Shown here: one piece after another, positions 35,991-46,712 of the stretch | Layout: every line of letters begins with the position of its first letter | How positions within the stretch are numbered: position 1 is the first letter of the stretch | NCBI GenBank assembly: GCA_001972305.1 | Contig: BDDD01000179.1 | Location: 435,346-499,345 of the forward strand | DNA from: Cephalotus follicularis | Lineage: Eukaryota > Streptophyta > Magnoliopsida > Oxalidales > Cephalotaceae | Reading direction: 5' to 3' | Length of the DNA: 64,000 nucleotides | The notes under the pieces: generated by a model | What the model saw: only the letters and a program-made list of their open reading frames with translations | Told to the model about the DNA's origin: nothing | Database searches by the model: none | Made by a program: the position numbers and the translations under genes

Positions 35991-36229
35991 GCTGGAACTA
36001 TAAGTAGAATCCATTCCCTAATATCCAAGCAAAACCTGCAATTCATTTCAGCAGCAGCCACAACAATAGTTTTTATATCATAATTGTTTAATTGATTCCA
36101 TCTATAACTAATAAACGACACATTTCATTCACAATAAACTAATAGAACAATGTAAACAAGCTTTATAGCATATATATAAAAAGTGTAATACATTTACAAT
36201 CAGTTTTAAAATGTGTCAAACTAAACAAA

Positions 36230-36660
36230 CTACGACTCATCATCGCTATCGTCTGAGTCTAGGGTTGCTCTGAAGGGGGGGTGCCGAGTCTGCGGCGAAC
36301 TCTGATCAGATGGTGCATGTGTGGACTAAGACCCAATGTACTGCAACATTTGAGCCATAAAAGTCTGCAACGTCGACTCCATCTGGTACATCTGCTTTTG
36401 CATGTTTGAGCCTCCGTCTGGCCCTGGGCCGGTCTATGTTGGCTATGAACAGAATGGGCAACTCTGGCTTCCCACTCCCGACTGAGTACCTCGAAGTGCT
36501 TGTGGTAGCATCTTCGTGGAAGTCATGTAGTTCCCCAATCCATGGATCTTGCCCTTCCGCGGACCTCCAGTTGCCTCTGTCCATGCCATAATGTCGAATG
36601 AGCCGCCCTTCTAGTACGGTCGGATCCCTCCCCAGTATCCGCCCAGACAGCAGACCGGTA
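36230..36660 (-). pseudogene. CACTA-2 second gene, C-terminal relic
   Basis: One frame reads a Gln/Met-rich helix (MQKQMYQMESTLQTFMAQML) and an acidic end (LDSDDSDDES) with stop at 36230, typical of the C-terminus of the En/Spm accessory (transposase_24-like) protein. Upstream the sense continues in another frame (GMDRGNWRSAEGQDPW...), so at least one frameshift is present. The gene's N-terminal exons, seen in CACTA-1, were not found, which suggests an internal deletion between it and the DUF4216 block. Confidence 0.55.
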
Positions 36661-36730
36661 CTTCCCCTACAAAGAAATACAAGATTAATCAGTTAATTGA
36701 CTGACATATAAATGGTAATTGACATATTCA

Positions 36731-37120
36731 TTATAGTTTGTGACTCAGCAGCCTCTCCACTACAATAGGAGGTGGAAGAGTATCATCTCCCGCCCTCCGA
36801 TGTGTGTCATACAATACATCCTCAAAGTCTTTCCCCTTCGACTCCTGCAAGTCAAATTCTATCTTGAATAAAACAACTTTGTTGTCTTTTCCGTAGAAAT
36901 TGAGCTCCATAACGTCGACCAAGGATGCATAGAAGTCACTACAACTATCATTCCAAGTGCTTCCCTTGATCATTACACCCCAATTTTGAGTTGTTGAGGT
37001 CCTCGATGCATCTTTAGTGTGAAACTTCTACCCGTTGACGACGTACCGCTTCCATAATTTCACTTTTGTTGCAGGTGCACTTGCTAAATGTCGTAGACGG
37101 GAGTCAACTTCGTTGTCATT
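36731..37120 (-). pseudogene. CACTA-2 transposase C-terminal part (DUF4216-like)
   Basis: The block reads YVVNG-like sequence near 37030, then NWGVMIKGSTWNDSC, FYASLVDVMELNFYGKDNKVVLFK. It aligns by eye with the DUF4216 part of CACTA-1 (MIKGSIWDES, FLVDVIRLKFHGNNNRLVLF). It is shorter than the CACTA-1 copy and lacks the acidic tail; the frame ends at 36731. Confidence 0.75.
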
Positions 37121-37411
37121 CTTAACCTATTAAGTGTGCAATGTACACACGTAACATAGAAATCAACATCAACAATTAAAAACCATGAAACTTACAAATG
37201 CTTTGTAGACATATTCTGGCATTACTTACACGGCTTTGAAACCATTTCACAAAGTGTGCATCGTGTTCTTCTTCAATTTGGGGGTAATGCTAGGGTTTAA
37301 TTCCATGACTAGTCATTCGTACTCACTACAGCAAAGAATATAAGTGAGATACGTTCAAATTGCACAATTCGTATAAATAGAGTATAAACTTAGTACAATA
37401 CATATGTGTAC

Positions 37412-38543
37412 TTACTCAACCAGAGAGCTTACTTCATCGCAGTTCAGAAGGAAGTACAAATATGCATCCTCGTATTCTTGGACTGTCATATGTCTGTTCT
37501 CTATCCGGCCCATTGCTTTACCAGGATGAGTAAATATGGATAGCAATCCGTTACTAGAAACGATGCCCCCATCCCAGTTTCTTTCTTGTCTATTCAGCCT
37601 CGTCCGGACATCAGGTTCAAAATAATAAGAACAAAACGTTGTCAACTCGCGAACGATGTATGCCTCGGCGATCGACCCGTCTACACAAGCTTTGTTCTTG
37701 ACCATCTTCTTCAGATCAAACAGCCCTATGAAATTAAATATGTAATTAGAATGCATGACAAAGAGATGAACATTTTCAGAAAGAGAAACAACGAGTAACT
37801 GTACCTCTCAATAGGATACATCCATGTGTTCTGAACCGACCCACATACTTTCGCTTTGTAAGGTAGGTGGACGAGAAGATGTTCCATCGAATCAAAAAAA
37901 GATGGAGGAAATATCTTCTCCATTTGTAAATTGTTTGCACAATGTTACTTTGGAGAAAGTCCATCTTCGCAGCACTGTTGGATGTTGAGCATATATTCTG
38001 AAAAAAATCACTTACCTCGGCCAACACCTCCATGATATTTCTTGGCAGGAAGTAAAAAAATGCAATCGGAAGAAGCCTCTGCATGAAGGCATGGCAATCA
38101 TGGCTCTTCAATCCCGAAACCTTACACTCTGAAACATTCACACACCAACATATGTTTAAGGCGTATCCATCTGGAAACCTTATCTTTGTCATCCATTCAC
38201 AAACTTGTTTGACCTGTTCACTGTTCAATGAACATTTTGCTGGTGGCAATATGAACCGCCCATCCACCTCTTCTGCATGTAGTTCAAGTATTATTCTCAA
38301 CTCTTTCAGATCAAGTCGAGCTTGTACGTGGTCCATGGATTTTCCCTTCACATTCATTACCGTGTTAAATATATTTTCAAACACATTCTTCTTGATGTGC
38401 GTGTCGTCCAGCTTGTGTCTGACTAGTACTTTAGTCCAATAAGAAAGTTCAAAAAAGATACTTCGCTTAGTCCAATTGTGTACTCTCCCGAACCCAGGAA
38501 TCTTACAAGTGGGTACACGTTTTCCAAACACAACTTCATTCAA
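37412..38543 (-). pseudogene. CACTA-2 transposase middle part (DUF4218-like)
   Basis: The main block (37776-38543) has VSGLKSHDCHAFMQRLLP, and in an overlapping frame MEKIFPPSFFDSMEHLLVHLP and WMYPIERY; a frame change lies near 37920. The 3' block (37412-37756) has NKACVDGSIAEAYIVRELTT and a LNRQERNWDGG segment. Both blocks mirror 5304-6117 in CACTA-1. The upstream part continues TNP2 sequence (KRSIFFELSYW...VRHKLDDTHIKKNVFENIF). Confidence 0.8.
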
Positions 38544-38557
38544 CTTGGGGAGTTGAC

Positions 38558-38919
38558 CTAAACCTCTTCCCCTGATAACCTCTCCACACCCACCTCGGTC
38601 ACCCGTCGACCCTTCAAGAATTTTTTATTGTCTATTCTAAACTGGTGGTCTGTGGGCAACAATTGACGATCATAGTCAAACCATGAACATTTCTGACTAT
38701 GCTTCAATCTAAAACCCTTGGTCCGACCCATGCAGTAGGGCCATGCCAAATGACCATGAGTACTCTAGCCTGACAGCATTCCATAGGCAGGAAAGTCACT
38801 AATCGTCCACATTAAAGTTGCCCTCATCTGAAAGTTCTTCTTGAGCGATGCATCATAGGTTTCAACTCCAGTTTCCCACAACATCTTCAACTCGTCAATG
38901 AGTGGACACAGAAACACAT
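38558..38919 (-). pseudogene. CACTA-2 TNP2 transposase fragment, cut by gypsy E
   Basis: Reads LCPLIDELKMLWETGVETYD, then MWTISDFPAYGMLSG and, after a stop, CMGRTKGFRLKHSQKCSWFD. These match IDELQMLWENG and WTINDFLTYGMLSG in CACTA-1. Upstream codons stop exactly at the LTR start at 38920. The N-terminal and first catalytic region are therefore separated and off the window. Confidence 0.82.
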
Positions 38920-39506
38920 TGTAATGCTCAGGTTTTTCATATGTTATAATTTCACGATGTAAATGTATTTTTATTGTGGAATTACTAAATGATGGATTTC
39001 CTGACCTTGATAAAGTTTGCTCTTTTGAACAATGTTGATTTTGGGATAATAAATACCAAGAGATGTTAAGCTTTTGCGTCACTTTAAAAATTGAAGAAAA
39101 GGGCAAAAACGTCGACGCCTTAAGCCTATAGCGTCGATGCCTTTCCAGCTAATGCGCGTATATTTCAAACTCGTCAAAACGGCGATGAACAATATACGTG
39201 TCGATTCCTTTTGGGTAAATGTGTAAAGACGTCGACGTAAATAAAAAGACGTCAATGCCTTATGTCGTATTCCAGATGCGCACTAACAGCAGATGGACGT
39301 GTCGCACAGAGGGTTTCTCATGCCACTCATCCGTCATCTTGGCAGACCCTTTTGTGACGTGGTATGCATGCCTGTAATACCTGGTTGACAAACAACAAAA
39401 AGACACTGAAGAGAGAAAGAATCTCTAAGTGCATGAACTGTGAGGAGGAGGAATGCAACGCCTATTGCATCAGGTTTGCAAGAGAGATAGAGTTGAGCTG
39501 GTGGAC
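38920..39506 (+). repeat. 5' LTR of element E, segment 1
   Basis: Starts TGTAATGCTCAGG, similar to the TGTCACGCCCAGG start of element C. It includes ACGTCGACGCCTTA and AGCGTCGATGCC motifs at about 39108-39260. It is interrupted at 39506 by element C, whose TGGAC duplication is at 39502-39506. Confidence 0.85.
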
Positions 39507-41911
39507 TGTCACGCCCAGGATTTTCATTAAGTGTAATATTGTATTTCCATATGTAAATTATGCATTGAATTAATGAGAATCATGAATTTTCCATCTTGTA
39601 TGTTAAAGTTTGCATAAAGAGATAGAGGAAATTGTAAAATGTGTGGAAACCAGGTGGGCAGCCGACTGTCCTAGGGAGGCAGTCAACTGGACTCCCTTAA
39701 GTGTAACCAGCCGACTGCTGAGGAAACAGCCGATTGGAAATTTTTGGTAGAGGCAGCCGACTACCACGGGTCAGACAGTATAACGTACTGCCAGACCTGG
39801 CATGACAGAGGGAAAGTAATTTTTGGGGAATGTGCTGGCAGAGAAAGAAAGAGATGAGGGAGAGGGATGATTTTTCTCCATAAAAACACATTTTCTCTCC
39901 TCTATCCATCAGCAATTCAAGAGATAGAGAGTTGTGAGGAAGAAAAGAGAGAGAGGTTGAGCCCGAATGCTCCGCGCTTGAACCGGAAGCTTGGAGACTC
40001 GAACCAGTGGGAGAGCCGGACCTGTCGGAGTCACTGGATAGTCCTTGGAGCTTTGAACGCCTCAGATCCGAGACTTAAAGAGGTGGATTACAAACTTGGA
40101 ATTCAAAGGTAGGGGAAATTTCATAATTGTGATTTAAGTTCTGTTATAATGGACGTTTATGAATGAAATGCATGAAATAGACTGTGAAAATTAGCATGAA
40201 ATGTTTTGTTGTTAATGAATGCTCTGTTTTGAATGGATTGGGTTAAGAATTGCATGTAATTTCTGCTGATTTTGTGCACTGCTCGTAGGAGCAGCCGATT
40301 GTACAAAGAGGAAAGCCGACTGCTAAGGGCTACCAGTCGACTGTTCAGTGCGAACAACCGACTACTCAAGGGAAACAGCCGTCTGTGCTATGGAGCCAGT
40401 CGACTGTTCATGCATTTTAATGGAGGTTTTCTCCTGCTGTATGATTAGCCGACTGCCAAGAGAAGGCAGCAGATTGGTTGATGGCACAGTCGACTGTCCA
40501 CATGTCGCTTCACCCAGATTCGCGAAGATGGCAATGCTGGGTTGAGTGGTGATGTAGAAGATACGTATTGTTCATGAAATAGCCGACTGTCTTGAGGAGA
40601 CATCCGACTGTTATACGAGGAGTCGACTGTCAAACATGAGACATCCGACTATTGAGGGAGGCATCCGACTGCCAAATCTGAGACAACCGACTGTTAAAAG
40701 GAATCAACCGACTGTCATGAGAAAACAACCGACTGTCATAAAGGGGCAGCTGACTGTTGAGGGGCTGACTTGCATTTTGAGCATATGTTTGCATCATATT
40801 TCAATATGAAATGAATCAATGATTGAAATGCGAATGATTCTAAAGTGTTTTATTCATTTTAGAAATGTGTACATGATTTTATACAAATCATTATTTGATA
40901 TGAAAATGTATATTTTGAAAAATGTATGTTTTCCACGGATTGAAACATGGTTTCAAAGATGCAATACATTTTAAAATAAATGTATTATTTCTAGTATTTT
41001 ATAAATTACTTGGAAATGATTAGATTAGATTTGATTGATTGATTATGATTAATGCCGTACTGGCTGGGGTGACGGAGTACCGCCGATGGCTGGTGGCGGA
41101 ATGTTTTCCTAGGGGCCAGGAGATGGATAGGAACGCCCAAATACAATGTTACTAGACACATAGTGCAAGTAACACGGGTTACCATGATTTCTAAACACAG
41201 AGTGTGAGCATCATGAGTTTGATTTGCTGCCTTGCTTCGTGACCCGGCAGTCGAGGGCCAGAGTAAGAGTACAACGTCAGGGCCAGGAGATGGCGGCGCT
41301 CTTCGTACCTATTCGATTTGATTTGATTTGTCCTTTGAGACATTTTTGATGATTTGATGGTTGTAGCCACTTGGCATGGTTGCACGTATTGGCATAGATA
41401 CATATATGTATATATGTACTGTGATATATTATGCATTTCATCAAGAATGAATTCATTTCATGACATTCATTATCATTGACCCTAAATTACACTTATGATT
41501 TAGCCGAGTGAGGACAAAGGCTAACCCCCTACTATTACAGATTGCTGCAGTGACTTGGATATCGACCATACGCGACCGAATCAGAGGGGAGACGGAGTTT
41601 TATCTACTTGAATAAATGTTAAAACAATGTATTAAAACATGTTTTATTTCAGATTACTGTACTAATGTATTAATGATGTTAATCGACTTTGATCACGCTC
41701 CATTTATGGGCAGTTGACAATTACTTAATAATATTAAATATTGGAATCATGTGGTATGGGACGCATGGTTCAGTTTACTTTCAGCTTATATTTAAATGCT
41801 TCCGCAAGATGTTAATGGTATTTAAAGTTTTAAATTTATCGTATTTTGTATAAGCTGGATTTATGTTGATTGCCATGACTTGTATGTTGTTAATGGGAAC
41901 GGGGTGTGACA
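39507..41911 (+). repeat. 5' LTR of element C
   Basis: Starts TGTCACGCCCAGG and ends ACGGGGTGTGACA. It carries CAGTCGACTG / CAGCCGACTG palindromes at about 39660-39770 and a dense cluster at 40290-40760, the conserved CTAAC...CAG/ATTG block at 41500-41545 and GCTTCCGCAA at 41798-41807. Confidence 0.93.
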
Positions 41912-41915
41912 GTAG

Positions 41916-41927
41916 TGGTATCAAAAC
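41916..41927 (+). promoter_or_regulatory. Primer-binding site of element C (mutated tRNA-Met type)
   Basis: TGGTATCAAAAC lies four bases after the LTR. It matches the TGGTATCAGAGC of the other elements except for two G-to-A changes. Confidence 0.8.
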
Positions 41928-42052
41928 ATATAACCATTATATGCTTAGCTAGGATACGGTCCTTTGTAATTAAATAAGTGTTCCTATAAGGAAAGTTCAT
42001 TAATGATTTAAGATTGTTCCTGATGGTTTATGTTATTCTATTATAGGAACAA

Positions 42053-43249
42053 ATGGACGGTCAGAGAAGATGTGGAAGGCGTAGAGTTGTTGTTGAGGAT
42101 GTTCCTGAGGAGGTAAATCTTGGGGGAGATCCAATGAATGATGATCCATAGGGGGCTGCCAACATGAATGTTCCACAGGTGGCACCTGATGCGAGAGATA
42201 TGATGGACCACATAGCTGACTATTTTCAGTAGCAGATAGCTGCTAATCAGCAAAAGATGGCTGCTAATGTAGCGAACATGGAGGAGATGCGAAGATTGTA
42301 TGCTCAAGCTCAGCCTCAGCAGATGGCTCCTGTTAAGGGTGTACATGATGACGTTAATCGGTTTGGAAGGAACCTTGAGAGGTTGATGAGATAGAATCCT
42401 CCCAGTTTCAAAGGGGGGCTTGATGCCACTATTGCTGAGAGGTGGCTAAAGGATCTAGAGAAGATCTTTGAGGTGATGGGATACACCAACAGACAAAAAT
42501 TGAGATTTGTTGTGTACCGATTATAGGGTGAGGCCACTCACTGGTGGGAGATGGTCAAATATAAATGGGAGGCCACCAGATTTTCTAGTACTTGGGAGGG
42601 GTTTCAGGAGGAGTTCCTGGAGGCTTATGTACCCCGGATAGAGCGGGAAAGGAAAGAGACAGTGCTATTGGAGCTGCGTCAGGGTGACATGACTGTGGTT
42701 GAGTATCAGGCCCGATTTGTGGAGCTTGCCAGACATTCAGCCTATCTGGTGGCCGACGAAGAAAAGAAGATTCGGAGGTTTTTAAGAGGCCTGTGACCCG
42801 AACTTCGGTCTCGGATTAGAGTTATGGAGCTGGGTACTTTTGTGGAAGTCACCCAGAAGGCGAGGTTGATAGAGAGTGTATTGAGTGAAGACCGGGCCGA
42901 GAGGGCCCGAGCACAACAGAGTAAACAGACTTTTACTCAGTCTAGGCCAGCATCATCGAAATGGCAGGGCAGCGGTTCACCATCGAAGCCACCAAATAAA
43001 AGATCCAGTCAATCTGCCAGTATGGGGAGTAACATGAGGCTCGGAGCTTGTTCTGCTTGCGACCGTATAGGTCGCATTCAGAATGACTGTTGGTTGAAGA
43101 AATGGCTGTGCATGAGATGTGGGGAGTCTGGCCACATAGCGAGGGATTGCCCAAGGGGTCAGATGACAGCACCTATTGGGCCAGCGAGTGGTAGCGGTTA
43201 TGCACCGGGACCGTCACAGCGGAGAGATACCGGCAAGGGTATCGTGAAA
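42053..43249 (+). pseudogene. gag: Gag region of element C
   Basis: ATG at 42053 opens a basic leader (MDGQRRCGRRR). Retrotransposon gag follows with a ERWLKDLEKIFEVMGY block near 42440, and a WEEFQEEFLEAYVP-like block around 42600. Two zinc knuckles lie at about 43050-43150. The first (CSACDRIGRIQNDC) has Arg where the His ligand should be; the second (CMRCGESGHIARDC) is complete. In-frame stops at 42148, 42229, 42392, 42523 and 42794 sit mainly where relatives have Gln or Arg. Gag and pol form one frame here. Confidence 0.85.
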
Positions 43250-43708
43250 GGTAGAGTTTTCATTCTCACTCAGACAGAGGTTCCAGAGTCTACTTTTGTT
43301 GTGGGAGGTAATATATATGTTTATGGTTTTTCTGCTAGAGTGTTGATGGACTCGGGAGCATCGCATTCTTTTATTGCTTCCTGATTTGCATCATGTTTAA
43401 ATGTGCCTCCTGATTGCGTGCCTTATGTTCTCGATGTGAGTACACCTACTGGAGGTTCCATGTGTACAGATTCAGTGTATAGAGGTTGCGAGATTTCTAT
43501 GGCAGGTGTTCCAGTGTATGCAGACTTGATTGTATTGCTCATACATGATTTTGATGTCATCTTGGGTATGGACTGGTTGTCAGCTTACCATGCATACATG
43601 GAATGCTATAACAAGACTGTGGATTTTTGCTTACCTGATGGAACTACTATACAGTTCAAGGGAAACAAAGGGTTCTCGACACCGATCATATCATTTATTC
43701 GGGAATGA
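43250..43708 (+). pseudogene. Protease region of element C
   Basis: In frame with gag. The active-site loop reads VLMDSGASHSF with the catalytic Asp at 43349-43351, followed by a TGA replacing a probable Arg codon, then FDVILGMDWL near 43550, the second protease signature of chromoviruses. The segment up to 43708 (GNKGFSTPIISFI) links to reverse transcriptase. Apart from the stop codons the motif residues look intact. Confidence 0.82.
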
Positions 43709-43738
43709 AGATATCTAGAAAAAGGATGTGAAGGGTTT

Positions 43739-44517
43739 TTGGCGCATGTGATTGACAGAAGAAAGGAGAAAGGTAAGAGGCTGGAGGAAGTTCCTATTGT
43801 GAATGAATTTCCAGATGTGTTTCTTGCAGACTTGGTGTCTTTGCCACCAAGAAGAAGCATGGAGTTCGTGATTGACCTAGTACCAGGTACGACTCCTATC
43901 TCTAAGGCGCCTTACGAAATGGCTCCTGCGGAGTTGAGAGAGTTGAAATTACAGCTGCAAGACCTAATTGATAAGGGTTTTGTACGACCCATTGTTTCTC
44001 CATGGGGCACGCTAGTGTTATTTGTGAAGAAGGAAGATGAGTCGATAAGGCTTTGCATCGACTACAAGATGTTGAATAAGGCTACCATCAAGAAGGAGTA
44101 TCCTCTTCCATATATTGAGGATTTGTTTGACTAGTTACAAGGGTCAATGGTGTTCTCCAAACTCGATCTAAAGTCGGTTTATCACCAGCTGAGTGTGAAG
44201 GAAGGAGATGTAGAGAAGACTGCCTTCCGGGCTAGATATGGTCACTATGAGTTCTTGGTAATGCCGTTTGGTGTTACCAATGCAACGGCAGCACTTATGT
44301 CGCTGATGAACGATGTGTTTTGACCTTACCTGGATCAGTTTGTAGTAGTAGTTATTGATGAAATACTGGTGTATTCGAGGAGTGAGGAGGAGAAAGCCTA
44401 CGATCTGAGATTGGTTTTGCAGATTCTCAGAGAGCATCGGTTGTATCCAAGTTTGGCAAGTGTGAGTTCTGGCTCAATCATCTGATTTTTCTTGGTCACA
44501 TTGTATCTGGAGAAGGT
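43739..44517 (+). pseudogene. pol: Reverse transcriptase of element C, catalytic IDD changed to IDE, frameshifted
   Basis: The fingers read [20 protein letters not shown], then [21 protein letters not shown]. The palm has [13 protein letters not shown] and [13 protein letters not shown]. The catalytic motif reads [13 protein letters not shown], where relatives have IDD; the changed codon is at 44360-44362. TAG at 44133 and TGA near 44322 interrupt the frame. A single missing base near 44446 (LYPSLASV, where a LYAKFSKC-type segment is expected) shifts the rest into another frame. This copy should have no polymerase activity. Confidence 0.87.
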
Positions 44518-45300
44518 TTGGCGGTGGATCCGTCGAAGACTGAGGTGGTGCGAGATTGGCCGCAACCAAGGAATGTGACTGAGGTGCGCAGTTTTCTTGG
44601 TTTGGCGGGATATTATCGGAGGTTCATTCAGAACTTCTTGAGGATAGCTGCACCGTTGACAAAGCTTACTCAGAAGAAGACTTTGTTCATATGGGATGAA
44701 GAATGTGAAGCCAGTTTTTGTGATATGAAGGATCGATTGGTTTCCGCTCTTGTTTTTGCGTTACCTGAGGGTAACGAGGGCTTCGCAGTCTATAGTGATG
44801 CTTCAGGTAAGGGATTGGGTTGTGTGTTGATGCAACGAGGCAGAGTGATAGCTTATGCTTCGCGGAAGCTAAAGCCGTATGAGGAGAACTACCCGACGCA
44901 TGATCTTGAATTGGCCGCGATTATTTTTGCTCTTCAAAAATGGAGACATTATCTATATGGGGCACAGTTTGAGATTTTCACTAACCAAAAGAGTTTGAGG
45001 TATCTTTTCTGTCAAGATACACTAAACATGAGACATCAGCGATGGGTTGAGTTCCTTAATGACTAGGACTGCAGTATTCAGTACCATCCTGGGAAAGCGA
45101 ATGTGGTCGCAGATGCCTTAAGCCGTAAGGCTATGATTGCTAACACGATGATATCTCAGTGGAAGATGCTAGAGGACTTCCAAAAGTGGTCTCCATTTAA
45201 TCAAGCACCGGGGGTTTTTGTGGCTAGCATGCAAGCACAGCCACTACTACTGGGTCAAATAAAGGATGCTCAAGCGCATGATCCTAAGTTGCAAGAGATT
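44518..45300 (+). pseudogene. pol: Connection and RNase H of element C
   Basis: The connection reads [18 protein letters not shown], then the RNase H domain: [18 protein letters not shown] (first Asp), [19 protein letters not shown] (Glu) and [12 protein letters not shown], where Asn replaces the expected third Asp (IFTD.KSL in relatives). The tether HPGKANVVADALSRKA follows after a TAG near 45064. It is in a different frame from the upstream reverse transcriptase because of the frameshift near 44446. Confidence 0.87.
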
Positions 45301-46455
45301 TGAGAGAATCTGAGATCGCAGTCTGATTTTCGGGTGCATGATGATGGTATATTGAGATTTTAGGGATGAGTGTGTCTCCCAAATGATGATGCGCTGAAAG
45401 TTGAGTTGCTTTATGGGGCTCACAGGTCCTAGTATAGCATACATCCTGGTAGCACCAAAATGTATCAAGATCTGAAGAGAAACTATTGTTGGCCCAGTAT
45501 GAAGAAAGATATTGCTGATTATGTTGCAAAGTGCTATACTTGTCAGGCTGTCAAGGTTGAGCACTAGAGGCCAACGGGTTTGTTACTACCTTTACCGATT
45601 CTAGAATGGAAATGGGAGCATGTGATGATGGATTTTGTTTCCGGTTTTCCTCTGAATCGAAACCGTCACAATACGGTGTGGGTTATTGTGGATCGGATTA
45701 CCAAATCGGCTCACTGTTTGCCTACCCACGTCACAGATTCAGCGAGCAAGTTGGCTCGGTTATACATCAAGGAGATCGTTAGGTTGCACGGTGTTCCTGT
45801 GAGTATAGTTTGTGACAGAGATTCGATCTACACTTCCAAATTTTGGAAGAGGTTTCAGACAGCTTTTGGGACGAAGCTGAACCTTAGCACTGCCTTTCAC
45901 CCACAGACAGATGGTCAGTCAGAGCGTACCATCCAGACTTTGGAGGATATGCTCCGACCTTGTATTATCGACTTTTCTAATACTTGGGAGGACCACATTC
46001 CTCTGATAGAGTTTTCTTATAATAACAACTATCATTCCAGCATTGGTATGGCACCATACGAGGCTCTGTATGGAAAAAAATGTAGATCACCCATTTGTTT
46101 GGATGAGGTTGGGGAGCGACCGTTACTTGGGTCTGATCTGGTGGAGGAGACTTCTGAGAAACTCAGGCTTATCAGGGAGAAACTGCTTGCAGCTCATAAC
46201 CGGTAGAAGAGCTATGTTGACAGCACCAAGAGGAGGCCTCTGGCCTTCAACGTTGGTGATCATGTGTTTTTAAAGGTTTTGCCATGGGAGTGCGTGCAAA
46301 GATTTTGGAAGAAGGGGAAGTTAGCTCTGAGCTACATTGGTCCTTTTGAGATCTCAGAGAAAGTTGGGGAGGTGGCTTATCAGCTTGCTTTATCTCCGGC
46401 ATTGTCAAATGTGCACGATGTCTTCCATGTGTCTATGCTGAGGAGATATATTTGA
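45301..46455 (+). pseudogene. pol: Integrase of element C, catalytic triad intact
   Basis: The zinc-binding region has [12 protein letters not shown] and CYTCQ with the expected His and Cys residues (about 45430-45550) but several stops. The catalytic core (45580-46206) is open for 208 residues, with Asp in VIVDRITKSAH, Asp in IVCDRDSIYTSKFW and Glu in DGQSERTIQTLEDM. The C-terminal domain has LALSYIGPFEISEKVGEVAY and LSNVHDVFHVSMLRRY. One TAG at 46204 separates the core from the C-terminus. This is the best preserved enzymatic core in the window. Confidence 0.88.
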
Positions 46456-46667
46456 GACCCGTCACATGTCTTGAATTATGATTCAGTTCCTGTGCGAGAT
46501 GACCTTTCTTGCGAGGAGTCACCGGTACAGATATGGATTGGAAGACACAAGTGTTGAGGAACCGAACCATTCCTATGGTGAAGGTTCAGTGGCAGTTCCA
46601 TCGAACCGATGAGGCGACTTGAGAACGCGAGGAGGACCTTAGAGAGCGCTACCCTCTTTTGTTTTAG
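46456..46667 (+). pseudogene. pol: Chromodomain-like tail of element C pol
   Basis: After a frame change near 46530 the reading is DWKTQVLRNRTIPMVKVQWQ, then HRTDEAT, a TGA where relatives have Trp, and EREEDLRERYPLLF with a stop at 46665. This matches the tail of element F and the C-terminal chromodomain region of Tekay/Del-type chromoviruses. It supports the clade assignment. Confidence 0.75.
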
Positions 46668-46702
46668 TACTGTTTTAATTTTGAGGACGAAATTCCACGA
46701 AT

Positions 46703-46712
46703 GAGGGGTGGA
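46703..46712 (+). promoter_or_regulatory. Polypurine tract of element C
   Basis: GAGGGGTGGA directly precedes the 3' LTR start (TGTCAGGCCCGG), after the gypsy-type leader TTTGAGGACGAAATT. Confidence 0.75.

Larger units (their letters stand above)
35530..38919 (-). mobile_element. CACTA (En/Spm) DNA transposon 2, 5' part missing
   Basis: The left terminus CACTACTAAAAAACAAGG at 35530 is followed by palindromic subterminal repeats, a short second gene relic, then DUF4216-, DUF4218- and TNP2-like parts of a transposase on the minus strand. At 38919 the transposase is cut by the LTR of gypsy E, and the rest should lie to the right of E beyond the window. Outside the left terminus are AAA (possible 3-bp duplication). 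Confidence 0.8.

Noticed and set aside
35548..36121. Open frames through the CCCTCGCC repeats, both strands
   Set aside because: They read the palindromic subterminal repeats of CACTA-2; the translation is simple repetition of the repeat.
40290..40760. Regularly spaced CAGTCGACTG-like repeats as a CRISPR array
   Set aside because: Spacing is irregular, repeats are degenerate and only about 10 bp long, and the context is a plant LTR.
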